Below are positions 46,365 to 55,214 of a stretch of 64,000 nucleotides of DNA, piece after piece; the first letter of the stretch is position 1; each line of letters opens with the position of its first letter. The notes below the pieces were generated by a model. It was not told the DNA's origin. It searched no databases and worked only from the letters and a program-made list of their open reading frames with translations. This stretch comes from Burkholderiales bacterium (GTDB lineage Bacteria > Pseudomonadota > Gammaproteobacteria > Burkholderiales > Burkholderiaceae_C). The position numbers and the translations under genes were made by a program. The stretch lies in contig JAFKGD010000007.1 of NCBI GenBank assembly GCA_017307855.1, forward strand, positions 248,001 to 312,000. Direction: 5' to 3'.

Positions 46365-46763
46365 TCTCCAGTACTGACGCGGGGGGGTGGTCGGTAAGTC
46401 ATTGATTGTTCGAACATTGCTGTTCACTTCGCCGCAGCGAATCGTTTTCGGCCCCCAAATCGTCGAGGAGCGCGGCCATGCAAGGCTTGCAAACGTCTTA
46501 CCTGTGCCTGCGCGACATCGCGTGCGAACTCAGCGAGTTCGAGTTGCAGGCGTTTTTCAGCTGCAGTGCACCGAGCACTAGTTGCTGGCGCGATGGCGCA
46601 GCGGCAGCCTCAAGCTGGGCTTGGCACTGCAGATCGGCTTCGCGCTCATGAGCGGCCGGTCCTTGAACAGTGTGCGGGTCGTGCCCCCAAAATTGCTGCG
46701 CCACCTTGACCACGAACTGGGGCTGATGGTGCGCTCCGCGCTGATGATGCGCGCCCAGGTCTG
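46326..46763 (+). mobile_element. Truncated Tn3-family transposon end with transposase (DUF4158) remnant
   Basis: After the terminal repeat, a frame from 46478 reads MQGLQTSYLCLRDIACELSE and FELQAFFSCSAP. It is then lost and resumes in another frame from ~46582 as SGSLKLGLALQIGFALMSGR with SLNSVRVVPPKLLRHLDHEL. This corresponds to the first ~110 residues of a Tn3-family TnpA (DUF4158 domain) with a deletion/frameshift. The remainder of the transposase, the resolvase and the right end are missing; the sequence abuts the autotransporter gene. No active transposase is encoded. Confidence 0.7.
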
Positions 46764-48715
46764 ACGCTCGGCGCCGCGGGCGATGCCATCGCCGATGCGC
46801 TGGTGCCAGTTGCCCAGCATCACGGCGTTCCCCAGGCGCAGTTGCTCGGGCAGCGCGGCGAACAGCGGCACCTCCACGCGGTAGGCGGGCGTGGCGGCAT
46901 CGGCCGCCAGCGCGCTGGAGCGCAGGAACCAGTTCTCCCCCGCGCCGTTGGCGTCCGCCGCGTACAGGCGGTACTCGTAGGCGCCTGCGTCGACGTGATC
47001 ACCCGCGAGCCGGAAGGCGTCTCGGGTGGTCTGGGCCGTGGTGGTGGCGCCGTTGATGGCGCTGATGACCTCGATGCCGTCGCCCGTGGTCAACGCGCCC
47101 AGGCCGCCGAGGTTGGTGACCTGCACGGTGGTGGTGCCGCTGGCGCTGGCACCGGCGCCATCGAGCACCAGGCGGTCGCTGACGCTGCTGCTGTCGCCCA
47201 AGGCGGTGCCGATCCTCAGCAGCGCGTTGTGGCCCACGTAGGCGCCGCTCACCGTCAGCCGGCTGCCCGGCGCGGCGCCCAGCAGCGCGACGGTGCCCGC
47301 GTTGTCCAGGCTGGCCACGGTCTGGTCCAGGCCCGCCGTGTCGAGCGTGGCGCCGGCCGCCACCGTGTGCGCGGAGGCCGCGCTGAAGGCGTTGGCCACG
47401 CCGGCGCGCAAGGTGCCGGCGGTGATGGTGGTGGCGCCCGCGTAGGTGCTGAGACCGGACATCGTCAGCGCCCCCAGGCCGAGCTTGTTGAAGCTGGCCG
47501 CGCCGGTGAAGGCGGTGCCGATGCCCACCGCATGGTTGTTCGTGTCGAGCCACACGCCCTCAGCGCCCCCGGCCAGTGTGGTGAAGCCGCGCAGAAAGTC
47601 CGACTCGTCCCAGGTCACCCGCAGGATGCCGCCGTTGAGGTCGAGCGTGGCGGCGCCGTCGCCCCGGATCACCACGTCGGTTTCAAGTACGCCGCGCGCG
47701 AGCGCATTGCCGTTGAGGTGCAGCGTGCCGGTGGAGCCGGCCTGAACGGCGATGCGGGCCAGTGACGTTCGCACCGTGCCGCTGTCTTCGATGGTCAGTT
47801 CGCCGGTGCCCTCGTAGCCGACGTTCAGTTGCGCGGAGAAATCGAAGCTCGACGCGCGCCCACTGACGGCGTCTTGCCCCGACACCGTGGCCGTGCCGTT
47901 GCCGCCCACCTGGTAACCGATGTAGGCGGTGTGGCCCGTGATCGCACCGCCGTCTTCAACGAACAAGTCACCAGGGTCCAGAAAACCCACATACAGGTTG
48001 TTGCCGAGTTCCCAGGTCGAGACGCGGCCATTGCCGTCGCTGCCCCTGACCGTGACCGTACCGCTGGAAACGCCCGGGCCCACGCCGGTGGTGCCGCCGA
48101 TGGCGCCCTGGACACTGCGCACCAGGCCTCCGTTCTCCATGAGCAGCGAGCCCGCGCCGGCATTGCCCACGGTGAGGGTAACGGCATTGATCCAGGTCGA
48201 GCGGTTGCCATGGACGTCAACGCCCGAGACGGTGGCCGATGCCGTGCCGCCGCCCGAGGCGATGTTGCCGAACGCGTTGCTCACCAGGCCGCCATTCAGG
48301 ATGGAGAGGGACGCCGTGCCGCCCGCGCCGACGGCCAGATCGCCCGGCATGGTCCAACTCGACACGCTGCCGCTGGCATCGCTGCCCGTGACGGTGACAG
48401 TGCCGTCGCCCCCGGTGTAGCCGAGCGCGCCGGTCGCGCTGCTCGCCGTGGCGCCGCCCTGGATGGTCAAGGTGCCCACGCCGCCGGTGTCGCCGACATA
48501 GATCTCGCCACCCGGCACGTCCCAGGTCGGCGTCGAGACAGGGGCCGGATTCACGTCACCGATGGCCGTGATCGATTGCGCCATGGGGCGCCCAGGGTCG
48601 CGCAGACCAGGGCCAGCACCGCCGTCGACAGGCGCGAGCGCCGGTGGCGCAAGGATCCATCGCGACGCTGCCCCCGCACCGGGTGGCACACGGCATCGTT
48701 TGTCTTCCTTGTCAT
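46578..48715 (-). pseudogene. Autotransporter with T5SS/PEP-CTERM-type repeats, frameshifted signal and lost beta-barrel
   Basis: From ATG 48715 (MTRKTNDAVC) a frame encodes a signal-peptide-like stretch, RRSRLSTAVLALVCATLGAP, preceded by GGAGG. At the C-run near 48587-48592 the passenger continues in a different frame as MAQSITAIGDVNPAPVSTP. The passenger has five ~55-residue repeats (e.g. GEIYVGDTGGVGTLTIQGGA), one autotransporter-associated strand repeat (LTMSGLSTYAGATTITAGTL) and a pertactin-like end (AYEYRLYAADANGAGENWFL). The beta-barrel stops after ~30 residues (LGNWHQRIGDGIARG) where the Tn3 remnant begins; the last residues are antisense transposase. A surface-exposed product is unlikely. 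Confidence 0.8.
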
Positions 48716-48793
48716 GACAGCTCTTGCCTCCCTAAGGTCAGTCAGCGCGGACAGGTGCCAGCGCTACTGTAATGGAAGCAGCGCGTGTCAGCC

Positions 48794-48979
48794 TCAGTGG
48801 CGCCGCGCGCCGTCGCGATAGGCCTGCGGCGTGACGGCGTGCTGGCGCGCGAACGCGCGCTGCAGCGCGTCCACCGAACGGAAACCGCTGCGGCTGGCGA
48901 TGCGGTCCTGCGTCCAGTGCGTCTGCACCAGCAACTGCGCCGGCGTGTGGCACAGCTCAGCCGCGAAGGCGCGAGCAAG
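48794..48979 (-). pseudogene. AraC-family regulator C-terminal remnant
   Basis: On the minus strand the frame reads ARAFAAELCHTPAQLLVQ, then jumps directly to THWTQDRIASRSGFRSVD and ALQRAFARQHAVTPQAYRDG before a stop. This is the second helix-turn-helix of an AraC/GlxA-type regulator. About ten residues normally linking the two parts are missing, and the sensor domain is absent. It probably regulated a neighbouring gene now lost. Confidence 0.6.
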
Positions 48980-49302
48980 GCGCCGGAGACGACATTGATG
49001 CCATTGGAGTCCAGAAACAGGTTACCGGCCTCGAGGGTGAAGGCACGAGGCGCAATGAAGTAGATCAGCGGCGCGCCGGGCGTTGGCGCGCGCGCCCACT
49101 GACAAGCGCCAACAAATCTCGCCGAGTCCGAATACCTGGGTGCTGCAAAGCTCGGTATCTGCAGCGTCACTTCTAGGCCACGATGATGCGGCTTGGCTTG
49201 AGGCAGCCGCACGGCAATGCGCCTCGATTCCCCCGATGAGGGCCCATCTCTGCCCCACTAGACAAGACCCTCATTTGCTCAACACCGATACCCAAACACT
49301 GC
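48980..49302. other. Non-coding or decayed stretch
   Basis: No convincing gene is seen. A minus-strand frame with IYFIAPRAFTLEAGNLFLD and SNGINVVSG is open but unrecognised, and may be another fragment from the same rearranged zone. Confidence 0.4.
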
Positions 49303-50241
49303 TCAAAGCACCAGTTTGCCGGTCGTCCTCGAGGGCTCAATCCTCGCCTCCATCCCCGCAGTGAATTGCAAGTGGTCGGCCTCCATGCCGTCCGAGAAGA
49401 TGACCCCGTTGTCCGGCATGCGCGAGCGCACCCGCAGCGGCGCGCCCGCCAGCACCCGCCCGTGCACCAGCGTGGCCTGAGAGGTGCGCGTGGGGAACGG
49501 CTCGCGCACCGCGAACACCAGGGCCCGCTCCTCCCAGGGCATGGGCTGGTAGTCCTCGTCGTCGGTGCTGGCGCCCAGGCTGCGCGCGATCGCGAGCGAC
49601 CCGGTGACGATGCTTTTGAGCCAGGCGGTGGAGCCCAGGCCGGTGGAGACGATCAACCCCGAGGAGGACTGGAACTCGGTGGTCGACCCGTGCGACAGCT
49701 CGTACAGCGCCGAGGTGTGGCTGCGCGGACCGACGAACAGGTCGTTCACCGCGCGCAGCACCTGGCCGTCGCTCAGTCGTGCCTCGGCCATGGTCACCGT
49801 GCGGGTGTCGCGCCGGTCCGCCGCCACGCCCGGCAGGATGGCGGCGAGATCGGCCGGCTGGAACGGCAGCAGCACGCCGTCCCAGCGCGAGGGCTCGGGG
49901 TTGAGCCCCACCAGCGGCTGGCCCTCGAGGTACTTCATGGTGTTGGCCACCAGGCCGTCCTGGCCCAGGGCCACCACGATGTCGCTCGGCGCGAAGACGA
50001 AGTTGGCCAGCAGCGAACGGTCGACGATCTGGTAGCGCCCCCAGGCCTGCAGGGCCTGCACCGTCACCCGCAGGCTGGCCGCGTAGGCCTCGTTCTCCTT
50101 GAGGTAGTCCGAGAAGTCGGCCCCCAGGTGCTCCACATAGAACCTCGCCTGCCCGAGCGTGTTGTGGCGCGCGATGAGGGTATCGAGCCGCGTGCGCCGC
50201 GTCACCAGCACCACCCGCCGATCGCTGGCGGCGGTGGTCAC
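49303..50241 (-). CDS. NAD kinase-like protein (ATP-NAD kinase superfamily)
   Basis: A 312-residue protein with the diacylglycerol/NAD-kinase-like fold. Recognisable elements are ADFSDYLKENEAYAASLRVT, DIVVALGQDGLVANTMKYL in place of the canonical GGDGT loop, PLVGLNPEPSRWDGVLLPF, and SSGLIVSTGLGSTAWLKSIV, matching the NADK TGSTAY region. The GGDG motif reads GQDG, so kinase activity may be altered. The start overlaps the SPFH stop by four bases, so the two proteins are coupled. Context with NrtR and nicotinamidase supports a role in NAD(P) metabolism. Confidence 0.75.
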   Translation of the reverse strand: MTTAASDRRVVLVTRRTRLDTLIARHNTLGQARFYVEHLGADFSDYLKENEAYAASLRVTVQALQAWGRYQIVDRSLLANFVFAPSDIVVALGQDGLVANTMKYLEGQPLVGLNPEPSRWDGVLLPFQPADLAAILPGVAADRRDTRTVTMAEARLSDGQVLRAVNDLFVGPRSHTSALYELSHGSTTEFQSSSGLIVSTGLGSTAWLKSIVTGSLAIARSLGASTDDEDYQPMPWEERALVFAVREPFPTRTSQATLVHGRVLAGAPLRVRSRMPDNGVIFSDGMEADHLQFTAGMEARIEPSRTTGKLVL

Positions 50242-51290
50242 GCCGACCTCCGCGTGACCGCCGACGCCGCGGCCCCACCGCCCGCGCCCAACAGGGAGTT
50301 GAGCAACTCGGGCGACAGGTTGAGCTGCCCGATTCGCTCGGCCCGCTCGGCGATGCCGCCGAAGGCCTGGGCGATGAGCTGGCCCGGCTGCATGCCCACG
50401 GCCGCCAGCGCCTGCACCACCCGGGGGTCGGCCTTCTCCAGCGCGTCCATCACGGCGCGCACCTTGTGCGCCTGGGCCTCGGCCGCCTGGCGCGTGTTCT
50501 CGGCTTCGCTGGCCACGAAGGCCTTGCGCTGGTTCTCCAGCTCGATGTCGGCGCCCATCTGCTCGGCGCGCAACTCGTTCTGGCGCCGCATGGCCGCGGC
50601 CCGGGCCTCCATCTGTGTCTCCTGGATCTCGCGCTTCTTCACCTCCACCGCGATCTCGGTGTCCAGCTCGTTCTGGCGGATGGCCCGCTCGTTCTGCACG
50701 CCGGCCATGCGCCGCTGCGAGATGGCGTCGTCGGCCGCCTTGAGATTGGCCTCCCGCGCCTCGGCCTCCAGCGCGCGGGCGATGTCGGGCGTGGGCTTGA
50801 TCGCCACCACCGCCACCCCCAGGATCTCCAGCCCCAGCGCCTGCACCTCGGGCTGGCGGCCCAGTTGCTCCTGAACGGCGCGCGCGACCTCGGCCGTGGC
50901 CTTGAGCGCGTTGCGCAGCGACAGGCCCTGGATCACCTGTTGCACGATGGCGCGCACCTGCATCACCACCCGGTCCTGCAGGCGCTCCGGGTCCTCCGAG
51001 GCGTAGGTGGTGCCGTCGGGCTCGAGCGAGAAGTCCATCAACTTGTAGATGCGGCCCGGGTCGCCCACCCGGTAGGTGAGCTCGCCCTGCACCGTCACGC
51101 CCTGGAAGTCGCTGGTCACCAGGTCCAGCATGAAGCCGGCGTCGCGGCTGGCGATCGGCACCGCGACCAGGGAAGTGGTGGGTGCGTAGTAGAAGAAGGA
51201 CAGCCCGGCCCCTTCGCGCACGAGCTTGCCGCCGCGGAACTGCATGAGGTGGGTGGTGGGCTGCGACTTGATGAAGCGGATGCCAAGCAT
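50238..51290 (-). CDS. SPFH (stomatin/prohibitin/band 7) domain protein
   Basis: A 350-residue SPFH protein. The band-7 domain covers roughly residues 20-190 (TSLVAVPIASRDAGFMLDLV, VQGELTYRVGDPGRIYKLMD). A long charged coiled coil follows (AIRQNELDTEIAVEVKKREI, ENQRKAFVASEAENTRQAAE), then a glycine/alanine-rich tail. There is no obvious N-terminal membrane helix, so it may be a peripheral scaffold. ATG 51290 has an AAGGAG ribosome binding site. It is divergent from nrtR across the double palindrome and coupled to the NAD-kinase-like gene. Confidence 0.85.
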   Translation of the reverse strand: MLGIRFIKSQPTTHLMQFRGGKLVREGAGLSFFYYAPTTSLVAVPIASRDAGFMLDLVTSDFQGVTVQGELTYRVGDPGRIYKLMDFSLEPDGTTYASEDPERLQDRVVMQVRAIVQQVIQGLSLRNALKATAEVARAVQEQLGRQPEVQALGLEILGVAVVAIKPTPDIARALEAEAREANLKAADDAISQRRMAGVQNERAIRQNELDTEIAVEVKKREIQETQMEARAAAMRRQNELRAEQMGADIELENQRKAFVASEAENTRQAAEAQAHKVRAVMDALEKADPRVVQALAAVGMQPGQLIAQAFGGIAERAERIGQLNLSPELLNSLLGAGGGAAASAVTRRSA

Positions 51291-51305
51291 TTGGGGCTCC
51301 TTATT

Positions 51306-51347
51306 GAGTTGTACTGTACAACTCTTATGGGTTGTATAGTACAACTC
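51306..51347. promoter_or_regulatory. Two 19-bp palindromes, candidate NrtR operators
   Basis: Site 1 (51306-51324), GAGTTGTACTGTACAACTC, is a perfect inverted repeat with a single central base. Site 2 (51329-51347), GGGTTGTATAGTACAACTC, differs in its left arm at two positions. Centres are 23 bp apart. They sit between the divergent SPFH and nrtR starts, where NrtR would repress both transcripts. Confidence 0.72.
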
Positions 51348-51365
51348 AAACCGGAGATGTCAAGC

Positions 51366-52109
51366 ATGGCCAGCCAACGATCCCCTTCTCGCGTTGCGGC
51401 ACCCGACTTCGAGCGACCGCTGGTCACCGTCGACGTCGTGATCTTCACGGTGCTCGACGAGCAGTTGAAGGTGCTGCTGGTGCGCCGCCCGGAGGCAGCC
51501 ACCGATCCATTCCCGGGCCGCCTGGCCCTGCCGGGCGGATTCGTCAACGTGGACCTGGACGCCAGCCTGGCCGACTGTGCGCTGCGCAAGCTGGGCGAGA
51601 AGACCGGGTTCAGCGCGCCCTACCTGGAACAACTGGGCAGTTGGGGCAGTGCGACGCGCGACCCCCGCGGGTGGTGCACCACCCATGTCTACTTCGCCCT
51701 GGTCCCACCGCCCGCCGACAGCGAGGAGATGGCGTCGGCGGCGTCGGAGTGGATCGAGGTCAACGCGGCCCTGCGCAAGCGCCTGGCCTTCGACCACGCG
51801 GAGATCCTGGCCGCGGCGGTGGAGCGCCTGCGCGGCAAGGTGGAGTACACCTCGCTGCCGGCCTTCCTGCTGGAGGAGCCCTTCACGCTGCCGCAGTTGC
51901 AGCGCACCTACGAGATCGTGCTCGGCCGCCCCATGGACAAGAGCGCGTTTCGCAAGCGCATGCTCGATGCGCAGTTCCTGCTCGAGGCGGGTTCGATCGC
52001 GGGCGACGCGGGGCGTGCGGCCATGGGCTATCGCATCCTCGACCGCGAGCGCGCCGCGGTCTTTCCGCGCACCTTCCGATCGGTCGAATCGCCTGCCAGC
52101 AAGGAGTGA
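51366..52109 (+). CDS. nrtR: NrtR-type regulator (Nudix domain plus winged helix)
   Basis: A 247-residue protein. An N-terminal Nudix-like domain (VDVVIFTVLDEQLKVLLVRR, GRLALPGGFVNVDLDASLAD, CALRKLGEKTGFSAPYLEQL) carries a degraded Nudix box, as in NrtR, which binds ADP-ribose without hydrolysing it. The C-terminal winged helix is FTLPQLQRTYEIVLGRPMDK and SAFRKRMLDAQFLL. NrtR represses NAD biosynthesis genes and is released by ADP-ribose. ATG 51366 follows a GGAG site; ATG 51357 is possible. It is followed 5 bp later by nicotinamidase. Confidence 0.88.
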   Translation: MASQRSPSRVAAPDFERPLVTVDVVIFTVLDEQLKVLLVRRPEAATDPFPGRLALPGGFVNVDLDASLADCALRKLGEKTGFSAPYLEQLGSWGSATRDPRGWCTTHVYFALVPPPADSEEMASAASEWIEVNAALRKRLAFDHAEILAAAVERLRGKVEYTSLPAFLLEEPFTLPQLQRTYEIVLGRPMDKSAFRKRMLDAQFLLEAGSIAGDAGRAAMGYRILDRERAAVFPRTFRSVESPASKE

Positions 52110-52114
52110 CTGCC

Positions 52115-52933
52115 ATGCGCACCCAACTGCTCATCATCGATCCCCAGAACGACTTCTGCGACATCGAGGGCGCCGCCCTGCCGGTGGCCGGCGCCAACGA
52201 AGACCTCAAGCGCCTGGCCGGCCTCATTGACTCGAACGCAAGCCGCATCGGCGGCATCACGGTCACGCTGGACTCGCACGCCAGCGTGGCGGTCGAGCGC
52301 ACCACCTTCTGGCTCGGCCCGGACGGACAGCCCGTGGCGCCGTTCAGCTTCATCACCGCGGACGATGTGCGAGCCGGCTCCTACCGGCCGCGCGACGCCC
52401 GCCTGACCGAACAGGTGATCGGCATGCTCGAGCAACTGGCCGCGGCCGGCAAGGCGGGCATGGTGGTCTGGCCGGTGCACTGCGTCACCGGCACCTGGGG
52501 CCACAACATCCAGGGCGATCTGGCGCGCAGCCTCGCGGCCTGGGAAATGGCGCACCAGCGCGCCGTCACCAAGGTGCTCAAGGGTGAATACCCACTGAGC
52601 GAGCACTTCGGTGTGTTCGAGGCCGACGCGCCCGTGGCCTCGGTGCCGGCCACGCAGTTCAACACCACGCTGGCCACCGCACTGGCCGACGGTGCCGAGG
52701 TGATCGCGATCGCGGGCCAGGCCTCGAGCCACTGCGTGGCGGCCAGCTACGACCAGTTCATGCGGTTCCTGGGCAGGAGGACGCCCGCGGCCACGCCCCG
52801 GGTGGTCCTGCTTCGCGACTGCATGAGCCCGGTGCCCGGATTCGAATCACTCGCCGACGACCTGTTCGACCGGGCGCGCGCGGCAGGCACCGAGGTGATG
52901 ACGGTCGATGAATTCGCCCGCAGCCTCGTCTGA
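52115..52933 (+). CDS. pncA: Nicotinamidase (cysteine hydrolase family)
   Basis: A 272-residue isochorismatase-like hydrolase. The catalytic Asp is in LLIIDPQNDFCDIEGAALP, the catalytic Lys probably in KVLKGEYPLSEHFG, and the nucleophilic Cys in AGQASSHCVAASYDQFMRFL. TVTLDSHASVAVERTTFW holds part of the metal site. It would deamidate nicotinamide to nicotinate for NAD salvage. The ribosome binding site AAGGAG lies at the end of nrtR, so the two form an operon. It is the last chromosomal gene before the Tn7-like element. Confidence 0.85.
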   Translation: MRTQLLIIDPQNDFCDIEGAALPVAGANEDLKRLAGLIDSNASRIGGITVTLDSHASVAVERTTFWLGPDGQPVAPFSFITADDVRAGSYRPRDARLTEQVIGMLEQLAAAGKAGMVVWPVHCVTGTWGHNIQGDLARSLAAWEMAHQRAVTKVLKGEYPLSEHFGVFEADAPVASVPATQFNTTLATALADGAEVIAIAGQASSHCVAASYDQFMRFLGRRTPAATPRVVLLRDCMSPVPGFESLADDLFDRARAAGTEVMTVDEFARSLV

Positions 52934-52977
52934 GGTGGGAAAAAGAACGGAGCGACAACAAGTGTCTCGCGCTCTAA

Positions 52978-53029
52978 GAATTTGCGGCATATCCGAAGTC
53001 GTGTACGGAGTATCCGATAGCGCAAATTC
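52978..53029. repeat. Nested inverted and direct repeats at the element/pncA junction
   Basis: GAATTTGCG (52978-52986) and CGCAAATTC (53021-53029) are inverted, with two direct TATCCGA copies (52990 and 53011, 21 bp apart) between them. The spacing of two helical turns and the position just after pncA fit either TnsB-binding sites at a transposon end or the operator of the downstream ATPase gene. Confidence 0.4.
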
Positions 53030-53201
53030 GTCGTCCGCTCGCGTTCGTCGGCCACTTCGAACTCGAAGCTTGCTTCGCGATGCAACGTGACGTAGCCTGA
53101 CTTCGTGGGCGCTTTGTCCCACGACTCGGGGGTTGCTCTCCGAACGTCCTGCAACACCGCAGGACCTGCACCGCAACCGTTCCACCTTTTTGGAGGCGAA
53201 C

Positions 53202-54947
53202 ATGGTTGCAGATGCCAAGGAGCGCACCGACGCTCGACCCACTTCTTCACTCATTGGCGGACGAGGCTTCCGCCACCCGTTGCTGCTCATCGCAACGGAC
53301 ACGAACAACGCACCTCGGCGATTCGGCGCGTTTCGACGCCTGATCAGACGAGCGCTCTCATCCCCTGTGGAGAGCCCCAGGCGTTCAGAACTTGCCATCA
53401 GGGTCCTCGAAGAGCTCGAGGCCCTTGAGCTCGATGATGACAGCGTTCGGAATTTTCGCAACGAGTGGCTGCACGAGATGGGCCGAAACACGCGAAACGC
53501 CTATCTGCTTGAGGCGTTCGCCATGGTCCAGTTGGCCATGAGTGATCTGGCGCTCGCTCATGGTGCATGGCAAGTGGCGCCGACGTCGCTGGGCAACTAT
53601 GGGCTGCCCAGGCTTGTGCTCGCAGAGACGGCTTCGGCGAGTGCGCCGCCCAAACTTCTGGTTCCCGCATCGGTAGCTGAAACACTCCTCAAGTGCATCG
53701 ACTTGGCGATGGAGGCTGAGCGGGACGCAAAGCTTTCGACTTGGTCCACGCGAGACTGTTTGGCGGTCATCCGTGCCATTGCGGTCCTATCGGTCAACGA
53801 CACGCAGCACTTTCCGTTGCGCGCAGAAGCGGCTCGCAAGCAGTTCTTCGAGAGTGTGGGCATGGGGCTTTGGATTGCGTTGACCAAGCACCTGCGCCAA
53901 CGACGGGATGCCATGGAATGTGCGACTTTATGGAATGGTCGACTGCAGCAGATCGTCGCGCTGAACGTCTTTGGAGGTGACCAAATCGCTGCAATGGCCT
54001 CCACAGCGCAAGGCGCGTTTTCGACCATCGATGGAAGCGCCGACGCCACGCAAACAGCGCATGTGCTTCGGGTGGTTCACGGACCGATCAATCCCGGCAA
54101 CTGCAAGGAAGACAGGGAGGTCATCAAGCAGTACGAGCCATTGCTGGGTTACCTGCCAGTGGCGCACATGCCGCCACTACATCACGTCGAAGAGATCCTG
54201 ATCGCCATGAGGGCCGAGTTCCCCTGGGCGGACGCGGCTATCGACGAACTGGGGGTCTTGCTGCAATCCCGTTGCTTGTTCGGCGTGCAACAACTGCAGC
54301 TACCTCCTGTGCTCGTGGTTGGGTTCCCGGGGTCCGGCAAGACACGATTTGTACGTCGCATCGCGGAACTACTCAAGCTGCCGTTCTTGCCGCTGGGAAT
54401 TGGTGGCATGCATGACAGCAAACCGATTACCGGAACGCCGAGGGGTTGGGCCTCTGGCGAACCGTCGCCACTCTTGAATCTGATGTTGCGGCACCAGAGC
54501 GCGAGCGGCCTTGTGTTGCTCGATGAACTGGACAAAGTGACAAGTCGTACGAGCAATAGCGCGCCCATCACGTCTGTGCTTTTGGGTCTCCTCGAATCGG
54601 AGTCAGCCAAGCGCTGGCACGACACGTTCCTTCAGACGACCTGCGACATGACTCGGCTGAGTTTCTGGGCCACGGCGAACGGGCTTGGCAACATTCCGCG
54701 ACCACTGCTTTCGAGGTTCATCATCGTGTACATGCCTGAGCCTCGGCGGGAGCACATGCCCGTTCTGGCGCGAGGTGTGGTGGAAGACATCAGAATTGAA
54801 TGGGGTCTCCCAGCAGGCGTACTTCCTATACCACCAAGCTCGGTCTATTCGAATGCGAGGCTCAATGCCAGGGAGGTTCGGCGCATGGTTACGCGGTTTC
54901 TGTATGAGTGGGGACAGGAGCATCGGCGGCCAGAGAGGCTGCATTGA
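53202..54947 (+). CDS. Lon-like AAA+ ATPase without protease domain
   Basis: A 581-residue protein. The first ~310 residues are alpha-helical and unrecognised. The AAA+ module has Walker A VVGFPGSGKTR at residues 372-382, Walker B LVLLDELDKV around 438-446, a sensor-1-like FWATANGLGNIPRPLLSRF and a C-terminal lid. The region ahead of Walker A (FPWADAAIDELG) and the DELDK box resemble the Lon ATPase, but no Ser-Lys protease domain follows. ATG 53202 has a GGAGG site. It could be a remodelling or anti-phage ATPase carried by the element; its role in transposition is unknown. Confidence 0.78.
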   Translation: MVADAKERTDARPTSSLIGGRGFRHPLLLIATDTNNAPRRFGAFRRLIRRALSSPVESPRRSELAIRVLEELEALELDDDSVRNFRNEWLHEMGRNTRNAYLLEAFAMVQLAMSDLALAHGAWQVAPTSLGNYGLPRLVLAETASASAPPKLLVPASVAETLLKCIDLAMEAERDAKLSTWSTRDCLAVIRAIAVLSVNDTQHFPLRAEAARKQFFESVGMGLWIALTKHLRQRRDAMECATLWNGRLQQIVALNVFGGDQIAAMASTAQGAFSTIDGSADATQTAHVLRVVHGPINPGNCKEDREVIKQYEPLLGYLPVAHMPPLHHVEEILIAMRAEFPWADAAIDELGVLLQSRCLFGVQQLQLPPVLVVGFPGSGKTRFVRRIAELLKLPFLPLGIGGMHDSKPITGTPRGWASGEPSPLLNLMLRHQSASGLVLLDELDKVTSRTSNSAPITSVLLGLLESESAKRWHDTFLQTTCDMTRLSFWATANGLGNIPRPLLSRFIIVYMPEPRREHMPVLARGVVEDIRIEWGLPAGVLPIPPSSVYSNARLNAREVRRMVTRFLYEWGQEHRRPERLH

Positions 54948-55214
54948 AGCGCCGACTTCGCCATCCTAGACCTAGTGCCCAACCGTGAACGGCATATTCA
55001 GAGGCGTCGAATGGCGGCTGAACGCACTGAGATGCTGTCTTCAGAGTAGAACGTACGCGGCAAAATGGAATTCACTTCGACGTACGCCTGCATGCTGCAT
55101 GGCCTCCATACGCAACGGAAGCTGCCGCAACCACTCTTGCGGCCAGTGCTTGGCATCTCCTTCAATCCCAACCATGGTGGTACGACGTCCTCGATCAATC
55201 TGACAGTTCAGTAT
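54948..55214. other. Intergenic region between the AAA+ ATPase and the tandem repeats
   Basis: Small frames exist on both strands, but none has a supported start or motif. Nothing recognisable is seen here, although the region could hold a transposon end. Confidence 0.4.

Noticed and set aside
48742-49212. Minus-strand 156-codon frame
   Set aside because: It mixes an unknown stretch with the wrong frame of the AraC remnant; the AraC C-terminus is read in a different frame and explains the conserved part.
54998-55198. Small frames on both strands before the tandem repeats
   Set aside because: No ribosome binding site, no motif, and mutually overlapping frames; not supportable as genes.
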